Assembly: GCA_009724975.1 (NCBI GenBank) | Contig: SRXB01000102.1 | Span: 1 to 7,226 of the forward strand | Length of the DNA: 7,226 nt | Reading direction: 5' to 3' | Source: a bacterium | Lineage (GTDB): Bacteria; Desulfobacterota; Deferrisomatia; Deferrisomatales; BM512 | In this document: positions 4,386 through 7,226 of the stretch, in pieces | How the letters are laid out: the number at the start of each line of letters is the position of its first letter | Position numbering within the stretch: the first letter of the stretch is position 1 | The notes under the pieces: model-generated | What the model was told of the DNA's origin: nothing | What the model saw: the letters and a program-made list of their open reading frames with translations, nothing else | Database searches by the model: none | Translations under genes and position numbers: made by a program

Positions 4386-6068
4386 ATGGAAAGCGAAAAA
4401 AGACCACGGGAAATGAAAATAATCCTCCTGGCCCCGCCAGCGCGGGACTTTTACGACACCGAGCTTCGGCTCATGCCCCTTGGCCTTTGCTACCTTAAGG
4501 CCGCCCTCGTAAAACACCTGCCCGAAGTTAGGGTCGAGGTTTGGGACCGTCGCCACGGCTTCGGGAGGCGGACTGCCACCCTCCCTAAGGAGCTGGAATA
4601 CCTCAAGGCCTTCTACCCTCCGCCCGACAGGAGCCCTTTTTGCTCCTTCTCGAACTACTTTCACTTCGGCGCGCAATTTGAAGATATAGCTGAGGAAATA
4701 AAGCGCGCAAAGCCCGACCTCGTCGGCATTTCCAATCTTTTTTCCGCCTATCATCGCGAGGCGCTAGGCCTCGCCTCCGCCATCAAGGCCGCCCTCCCCG
4801 TCCCGATAGTGATGGGCGGCCACCACGCGACGGTCGATTACGAATTCCTTCTCAAAAGCGGTCACGTCGATTTCGCGGTCCTCGGAGAAGGCGAAAAACC
4901 GCTGGTGGAGCTGGCAAAAGCGCTACGCGACTGCGGCAGCCTCGAAAAAGTTCCAAATCTCGCCTTCCTCAAGGGCAGAGAGGTTTTTTTGACGGGAAAA
5001 GAGCCCAACTATCCCCTTGAGGAGCTGCCCTTTCCCGATTTTTCGGACTTTCCGACCGGAAAATACCGGCTGGGCCGCCTTCCCCTCGCCCAGATAGCCG
5101 CCACGCGGGGTTGCCCCGCCGCCTGCTCTTTTTGCTCGGTGGCGAAGGTCTTCGGCAAGGCTCACCGGCGAAGGAGCGTTGAAAATGTGATTTCCGAGAT
5201 GAAGTTGAGGGTCGGCGAGGGTTACCGCGCCTTCGATTTCGAGGATGACAACCTGACGCTATCCAAAAGCTGGGCCGTGGAGCTTTTGGGCGCGATAATA
5301 AGCGAATTCGGCGAGGGGGAAATCGCCCTAGGCGCGATGAACGGCGTCTCCTACATGGCCCTGGATGAAGAACTTCTTAAGCTGATGCGGCAGGCTGGCT
5401 TTTCGCACCTCAACATAGCGCTGGTGACCTCCTCGGGCGAAGCTTCGCGCAAAACTGGGCGCGATTTTTCGCAAGAAAGATTCGGGGAGGTGGCGAAGGC
5501 GGCGCACTCCATGGGTTTTCGCACCGTGGCCTACCAGATTCTGGGCCTTCCGGGAGAGAGTGTAGGAAATATGGCGGAAACCTTCGCCTTCCTCGCTCGC
5601 CTGCCGGTGCTGATGGGGGCTTCGCCCTTCTATCTCGCGCCGGGCTCAAAACTTGCCGATGAACTTGGCCCCCTTGCGAGGGAGGAGATGGTCCGGTGCA
5701 GACTCACGGCGATGGGGCGCGACCTTGAAAGCTCGAAACGGGAGGATGTTTTCACCTTTTTCACCATGACTCGCATCGTTAATTTCATCAAGGGACTCTC
5801 CACGGGCGGCCAAACCGTGGCCCTTGAGCAGGCCATTGACCTTTTCGAAAAAAAAGGCGGGCGGGACGAGATTGGGGCGAGCCTTTTGAAAAGGCTTTTC
5901 GGGGAACGCAAATTGTACGCCGAAACCAGCTCCGGAACCGTGGAGATAGTTAAATTCGATTATCAGCTTTTCGCTTCAACATTTCGGAATATCGAGTTTA
6001 TCAAAACTCAGGACGGCGGCTCGGTGACGATTCCAAAAGATTTCCTGGCGCGTGGTTCTTTGGAGTAA
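4386..6068 (+). CDS. B12-binding domain / radical SAM protein, substrate unknown
   Basis: This is 560 residues from ATG 4386. Seen: an N-terminal Rossmann-like cobalamin-binding domain (MKIILLAPP from residue 10, VGISNLFSAYHREAL, GGHHA at 144-148, GEGE at 167-170), then a radical SAM barrel with CxxxCxxC at Cys243, Cys247 and Cys250, FDFEDDNLTL, and GLPGES as the SAM-contact strand. A helical C-terminal part of about 130 residues is not recognised. Known: the layout is that of class B/BchE-like enzymes, which use a [4Fe-4S] cluster, SAM and often cobalamin for methylation, cyclisation or C-C chemistry. There is no canonical DxHxxG, so any cobalamin would bind without that histidine, as is common in this class. 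The start is uncertain: ATG 4413 (MKIILLAPP) fits the family better, but neither ATG has a clear ribosome site, and TTG 4359 overlaps the terminator region. An ABC exporter gene begins 10 nt after the stop, implying one operon. Confidence 0.93.
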   Translation: MESEKRPREMKIILLAPPARDFYDTELRLMPLGLCYLKAALVKHLPEVRVEVWDRRHGFGRRTATLPKELEYLKAFYPPPDRSPFCSFSNYFHFGAQFEDIAEEIKRAKPDLVGISNLFSAYHREALGLASAIKAALPVPIVMGGHHATVDYEFLLKSGHVDFAVLGEGEKPLVELAKALRDCGSLEKVPNLAFLKGREVFLTGKEPNYPLEELPFPDFSDFPTGKYRLGRLPLAQIAATRGCPAACSFCSVAKVFGKAHRRRSVENVISEMKLRVGEGYRAFDFEDDNLTLSKSWAVELLGAIISEFGEGEIALGAMNGVSYMALDEELLKLMRQAGFSHLNIALVTSSGEASRKTGRDFSQERFGEVAKAAHSMGFRTVAYQILGLPGESVGNMAETFAFLARLPVLMGASPFYLAPGSKLADELGPLAREEMVRCRLTAMGRDLESSKREDVFTFFTMTRIVNFIKGLSTGGQTVALEQAIDLFEKKGGRDEIGASLLKRLFGERKLYAETSSGTVEIVKFDYQLFASTFRNIEFIKTQDGGSVTIPKDFLARGSLE

Positions 6069-6078
6069 AATAAGGGCG

Positions 6079-7008
6079 ATGAATGGCTTTGAAGGCACCG
6101 CGCCCGCCATAAAGGCGCGAAATATCATAAAGAGCTACGGCGGCAGGCGCGCCGTGGACGGCCTCTCCTTTTCGGTGGAAAGGGGCGAGTTTTTCGGCAT
6201 TCTGGGGCCAAACGGGGCGGGCAAGACCACCACCGTGAAGATGGTTTACGGCTATGCTAAACCCGAGGGGGGCGACCTTGAGGTGCTTGGGCGCGAAATA
6301 ACGGCCCACCGCAGGGAGATAGCCGCCAAAATCGGCGTCTGCCAGCAGGAAAACAACCTCGACACCGATCTCTCCATCATTGAAAACCTCATCACCTTCG
6401 CCAGCTATTTCGATATCCCCAGGGGCGCGGCCAAAAGGCGCGCCGAGGAGCTCTTGTCGTTCATCGGCCTCGGGCAGAGGCAAAAAGAAGAGGTCAACTC
6501 CCTTTCCGGCGGCATGATGCGCCGTCTGGTCCTCGCCCGCGCACTCATAAACGACCCCGACCTCCTCATCCTCGACGAACCCACCACCGGCCTCGATCCC
6601 CAATCGCGCCACCAGCTTTGGGACAAACTTAGGGAGTTGAAGGCTCGCGGCATGACGATTCTTCTCACCACCCACTACATGGACGAGGCCGAGCGCCTTT
6701 GCGACCGGCTCGTAATCATGGACGAGGGGAAGGTGCTGGTTGAGGGAAAACCGAGGGAACTCATAGAAAAACACGCCGGGAAAAACGTCATCGAGGTTAC
6801 GGAGCCCGACGAAAGCCTAAGGAGTTACGTGAAGGAAAAGAACCTTTGGGCCGACGAGACCCCAAGCCGCGTAATCATCTACGGGCGCGAGGGGGACGAT
6901 GATTTTCTGGCCATAGCACACCGCTGCGCCACCGCAGGCTGCGCGATGAGGATGGCGACCCTTGAAGATGTATTCCTTCGCCTCACGGGCAGGGAGCTTA
7001 GGGAATGA
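6079..7008 (+). CDS. NodI/DrrA-like ABC transporter ATP-binding protein
   Basis: This ATPase (309 residues) would power an ABC-2-type exporter. Seen: Walker A GPNGAGKT (43-50), Q-loop CQQENN (Gln89/Gln90), signature LSGGM (142-146), Walker B LLILDE ending Asp166-Glu167, D-loop TTGLDP, and switch His199 in LTTHYMDEAE. The C-terminal extension of about 100 residues ends ATLEDVFLRLTGREL, as in NodI, YadG and drug-export DrrA proteins. The run ENNLDTDLSIIENL is close to the NodI pattern. The start is taken at ATG 6079, with AAGGG at 6072-6076 unusually close to it (2 nt). A GTG at 6052 would overlap the radical SAM gene by 17 nt and add residues before the conserved fold. All catalytic residues are present, so it should be active. 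The next gene, a matching permease, overlaps by ATGA. Family assignment is sound; the cargo (glycolipid, lipid-linked product, drug or other) is unknown. Confidence 0.94.
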   Translation: MNGFEGTAPAIKARNIIKSYGGRRAVDGLSFSVERGEFFGILGPNGAGKTTTVKMVYGYAKPEGGDLEVLGREITAHRREIAAKIGVCQQENNLDTDLSIIENLITFASYFDIPRGAAKRRAEELLSFIGLGQRQKEEVNSLSGGMMRRLVLARALINDPDLLILDEPTTGLDPQSRHQLWDKLRELKARGMTILLTTHYMDEAERLCDRLVIMDEGKVLVEGKPRELIEKHAGKNVIEVTEPDESLRSYVKEKNLWADETPSRVIIYGREGDDDFLAIAHRCATAGCAMRMATLEDVFLRLTGRELRE

Positions 7009-7226
7009 TTGCCGATATTTCCCCAAGATTCATGCGTGTTTGGCAGAGAAACTTCAAGGTTTACAAAAAGACCTGGCTCATCGCCTTTTTGCCACACCTC
7101 TTTGAGCCGGCCTTCTTCCTCCTGGCTTTCGGCGCGGGGCTTGGCGCGATGGTGGGGGCGCTGAGATACCAGGGGGCCGAGATTTCCTACACGGCTTTCA
7201 TCGCCCCAGCGATTGTGGCGATAGCA
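7005..7226 (+). CDS. ABC-2 (NodJ-like) permease, N-terminal fragment
   Basis: This frame opens at ATG 7005, which overlaps the ATPase stop in ATGA, and stays open to the window edge (74 codons). The N-terminus is amphipathic and cationic (RFMRVWQRNFKVYKK), followed by a membrane segment from about residue 24 to 50 containing the conserved Glu34-Pro35 and a Gly-rich GAGLGAMVG turn, then a second hydrophobic stretch beginning TAFIAPAIVAIA. This matches the start of ABC-2 permeases of the NodJ/YadH type, normally about 250-260 residues with six spans. The overlap implies translational coupling, and the pair should form the exporter (two ATPases with two permeases). The 3' part lies outside the window, so intactness cannot be judged. 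Confidence 0.9.
   Translation, partial: MIADISPRFMRVWQRNFKVYKKTWLIAFLPHLFEPAFFLLAFGAGLGAMVGALRYQGAEISYTAFIAPAIVAIA

Noticed and set aside
5848..5855. A8 run in the radical SAM gene (and another at 2612-2619 in etfB) as a programmed slippage site
   Set aside because: The full-length frame continues with the expected length, and the -1 frame after 5855 meets a stop after about 30 codons. There is no stimulatory structure beyond general GC-richness.
6001..6774. Minus-strand open frame antisense to the ABC ATPase
   Set aside because: It mirrors Walker A and signature-motif codons on the other strand; no independent protein signature.
1..7226. CRISPR arrays, insertion sequences, toxin-antitoxin or phage defence genes
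   Set aside because: No regularly spaced repeats, terminal inverted repeats, transposase motifs or defence-gene motifs were seen on either strand.

Overview
This window comes from a GC-rich bacterial chromosome. The gene content is typical of anaerobic or respiratory Gram-negatives: a ferredoxin-fused EtfA, a cobalamin-type radical SAM protein, a PilZ protein and a YheT-type hydrolase. A 'Deltaproteobacteria'-type host (Desulfuromonadota or a relative) fits best, but this is inference from gene content and codon style (many ATA isoleucine codons in an otherwise GC-rich gene set); no taxonomic marker is decisive. Nothing points to a phage, plasmid, insertion sequence or CRISPR locus.

Left part (1-2007). 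A YheT-like alpha/beta hydrolase runs leftwards off the window edge. Divergent to it is a small PilZ-domain protein, followed by a 52-residue single-span membrane protein (1223-1381) that a 60-residue length cut-off would miss. A leftward lipoprotein gene of unknown function converges on this pair, with a probable shared bidirectional terminator between them.

Middle (2008-4355). A near-consensus sigma-70 promoter drives tRNA-Asn(GTT), whose leader can form two successive hairpins. A strong intrinsic terminator follows the tRNA. Only 23 nt later a TTG codon starts etfB, which overlaps etfA by 8 nt. EtfA carries an N-terminal ferredoxin domain with two complete [4Fe-4S] motifs, so this is an ETF able to exchange electrons through iron-sulfur clusters as well as flavin. 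The pair ends in a second clear terminator.

Right part (4386-7226). A B12-binding/radical SAM protein is followed after 10 nt by a NodI/DrrA-like ABC ATPase. Its stop codon overlaps the start of an ABC-2 (NodJ-like) permease in an ATGA, and the permease is cut by the window edge. The three genes look like one transcription unit; a radical SAM tailoring step coupled to export or membrane placement of a product is a reasonable but unproven reading.

No wholly new system is evident. The most unusual points are the Arg-to-Met change in the FAD motif of the ferredoxin-fused EtfA, the lack of visible promoter space for etfBA behind the tRNA terminator, the structured tRNA leader, the unannotated micro-protein beside PilZ, and the radical SAM-exporter operon.
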